Source of the DNA: Arthrobacter sp. CAN_C5
GTDB lineage: Bacteria > Actinomycetota > Actinomycetes > Actinomycetales > Micrococcaceae
DNA: 64,000 bases
Direction: 5' to 3'
Assembly: GCF_017875735.1 (NCBI RefSeq)
Contig: NZ_JAGGMZ010000001.1
Coordinates: 1,240,001 to 1,304,000 of the forward strand
Shown here: piece after piece, positions 62,571-64,000 of the stretch
How the letters are laid out: each line of letters opens with the position of its first letter
Numbering within the stretch: position 1 is the stretch's first letter
The notes under the pieces: model-generated
Seen by the model: the letters and a program-made list of their open reading frames with translations, nothing else
What the model was told of the DNA's origin: nothing
Database searches by the model: none
Translations under genes and position numbers: made by a program

Positions 62571-64000
62571 ATGAACACCGCCCCGATCCAGGACCAGCCC
62601 GCCTGGTGGACCCACGCCGTCGTCTATCAGGTCTATCCACGCAGCTTCGCAGATTCCGACGGCGACGGCGTCGGGGACCTCGGCGGAATCATCGGCAAGC
62701 TTGATTATCTGGCGGAACTCGGGGTGGACGTGCTGTGGCTGTCTCCCGTCTACCAGTCGCCGCAGCACGACAACGGGTATGACATCAGCGATTACCGCAG
62801 GATCGACCCCGCGTTCGGCACCCTCGAGCAGTTCAGCGAGCTCCTGGCGGGAGCGCATCACCGGGGCATGAAACTGGTGATGGATCTGGTGGTCAACCAC
62901 ACCTCCAACGACCACGAGTGGTTCAGGGAGGCATCCTCCTCGATCGACTCGCCCAAACGGGACTGGTACTGGTGGCGGGATCCCCGGGAGGGGTTCACCG
63001 CCGGCGAGCCGGGTGCTGAACCGACCAACTGGGGATCGGCTTTCAGCGGACCTGCCTGGACGCTCGACCCGGCCTCCGGACAGTACTACCTGCACCTGTT
63101 TGCACCCCAGCAGCCGGACCTCAACTGGGAAAACGCTGAAGTCCGGTCGGCTGTCTACGAAATGATGAACTGGTGGCTTGACCTGGGCGTCGACGGTTTC
63201 CGGATGGACGTCATCAACTACATTTCCAAGGATCCTGCCCTGCCCGACGGCGTGGTGCCCGCCGGTGGGCTCTGGGGCGACGGCGCTCCGCACTTCATTT
63301 CCGGACCGCGGATTCACGACTACCTCCAGGAGATGCACCGCGAAGTGTTCAGCGGCAGGACTGCCGACCTGATGACGGTGGGCGAGATGCCCGGTGCAAC
63401 CCTTGAAGAGGCCCGGCTCTTCACCGATCCCGCCCGCCAGGAACTGGACATGATCTTCCAGTTCGAGCATGTGGGACTGGACTACGGGCCGGGCGGCAAA
63501 TGGGATTACCGGGGGCTGGACCTTCAGGACCTGAAAACGTCCTGGAACCGCTGGCAGAAGGGCCTTGCTGACACCGGTTGGAACAGTCTGTACCTGAACA
63601 ACCACGACCAGCCGCGGCTGGTGTCCAGGTTTGGCGACGACACCCGCTACCGGTACGAATCAGCCACCCTGTGGGCTACGCTGCTCCACCTCCACCGGGG
63701 GACCCCCTACATCTACCAGGGGGAGGAACTGGGGATGACGAACGTCCCATTCACCACGATCGGGGACTTCCGGGACCTCGAGTCCATCAATTACTACAAC
63801 GAAGCCACCACCGCGCTGGGCCGCGACCCCGAGCAGGTGCTGGGGATGATCCGCATCATGAGCCGGGACAACGCCCGGACACCGATGCAGTGGACCGCCG
63901 GCCCGCACGCGGGATTCACCACGGGCGAACCGTGGCTGGCCGTCAACCCGAACTATCCGACCATCAACGCCGACACCGATCGATCGGCCGACCGGTCCAT
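62571..64000 (+). CDS. GH13 alpha-glucosidase (oligo-1,6-glucosidase type), truncated by the window edge
   Basis: 476 codons from ATG 62571; the C-terminus is outside the window. VVYQVYPRSFADSDGDGVGD opens the barrel. MDLVVNHTSNDHEWF, the nucleophile Asp in GVDGFRMDVINYISKD, the acid/base Glu in LMTVGEMPGAT and LYLNNHDQPRLVSRFG are all present. It hydrolyses alpha-1,4 or alpha-1,6 glucosidic bonds of short oligosaccharides in the cytoplasm. It is probably transcribed with the alpha-galactosidase gene. Together they would split raffinose-family or melibiose/isomaltose-type sugars. Confidence 0.92.
   Translation, partial: MNTAPIQDQPAWWTHAVVYQVYPRSFADSDGDGVGDLGGIIGKLDYLAELGVDVLWLSPVYQSPQHDNGYDISDYRRIDPAFGTLEQFSELLAGAHHRGMKLVMDLVVNHTSNDHEWFREASSSIDSPKRDWYWWRDPREGFTAGEPGAEPTNWGSAFSGPAWTLDPASGQYYLHLFAPQQPDLNWENAEVRSAVYEMMNWWLDLGVDGFRMDVINYISKDPALPDGVVPAGGLWGDGAPHFISGPRIHDYLQEMHREVFSGRTADLMTVGEMPGATLEEARLFTDPARQELDMIFQFEHVGLDYGPGGKWDYRGLDLQDLKTSWNRWQKGLADTGWNSLYLNNHDQPRLVSRFGDDTRYRYESATLWATLLHLHRGTPYIYQGEELGMTNVPFTTIGDFRDLESINYYNEATTALGRDPEQVLGMIRIMSRDNARTPMQWTAGPHAGFTTGEPWLAVNPNYPTINADTDRSADRS

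Overview
The window looks like a high-GC actinobacterium of the Micrococcaceae (Arthrobacter-like). Supporting signs are the order prfB-ftsE-ftsX-M23 hydrolase-smpB-ssrA, a DUF4193 protein, a tmRNA tag ending in ALAA, GTG/TTG starts and the codon use. This is inference from family resemblance only; no search was run.

Layout. Bases 1-46 kb are accessory DNA, dense in mobile elements. Seven complete insertion sequences are visible: IS21-type (about 2.23-4.94 kb), three 1555-bp IS3-type copies (6.7, 10.9 and 28.2 kb), IS1380-type (9.1 kb), ISL3-type (40.1 kb) and IS5-type (45.1 kb). Two remnants are also present: an IS21-like end at 12.5 kb and an IS3 fragment at 36.7 kb. For five of the elements both ends and the target duplications can be read directly. 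Removing IS3 copy 1 restores a secreted S1 (streptogrisin-like) protease in frame. Removing copy 2 restores a 93-codon reading frame.

From 12.6 to 24.6 kb there are small accessory genes: five proteins resembling Xre/MbcA/ParS-type (DUF2384-like) antitoxins, one frameshifted RES-type toxin, an SLH-repeat surface protein, a DUF4193 protein and a GIY-YIG nuclease-like protein. Within this lies a compact minus-strand run (18.4 to 15.3 kb): antitoxin-like protein, calcineurin-type phosphoesterase, small ATPase-like protein, endonuclease/exonuclease/phosphatase (EEP) protein and HTH protein. It is the best candidate here for an undescribed multi-gene system.

From 24.8 to 39.7 kb lies a defence-island-like stretch: a membrane-anchored Mrr-type nuclease, a serine resolvase, a type I restriction-modification operon (hsdM, hsdS, a gutted mrr remnant, hsdR) and a membrane/secreted HNH nuclease with two Excalibur repeats. 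TelA and a membrane partner follow at 41.6-43.7 kb.

From about 46.2 kb the sequence becomes ordered. First comes a Tad pilus operon that has lost nearly all of its CpaF ATPase. After it come a secreted DUF1906/FG-GAP protein, a flavin monooxygenase and a YbdK-type ligase. The conserved block prfB, ftsE, ftsX, M23 hydrolase, smpB, ssrA follows; FtsEX probably controls the M23 hydrolase at division, and SmpB with tmRNA rescues stalled ribosomes. The window ends in alpha-galactoside use: a GH36 alpha-galactosidase and a GH13 alpha-glucosidase cut by the right edge.

Several genes carry single-base deletions in short homopolymers (21.6, 22.3 and 22.55 kb). These may be real decay or consensus errors and should be checked before the genes are called dead.
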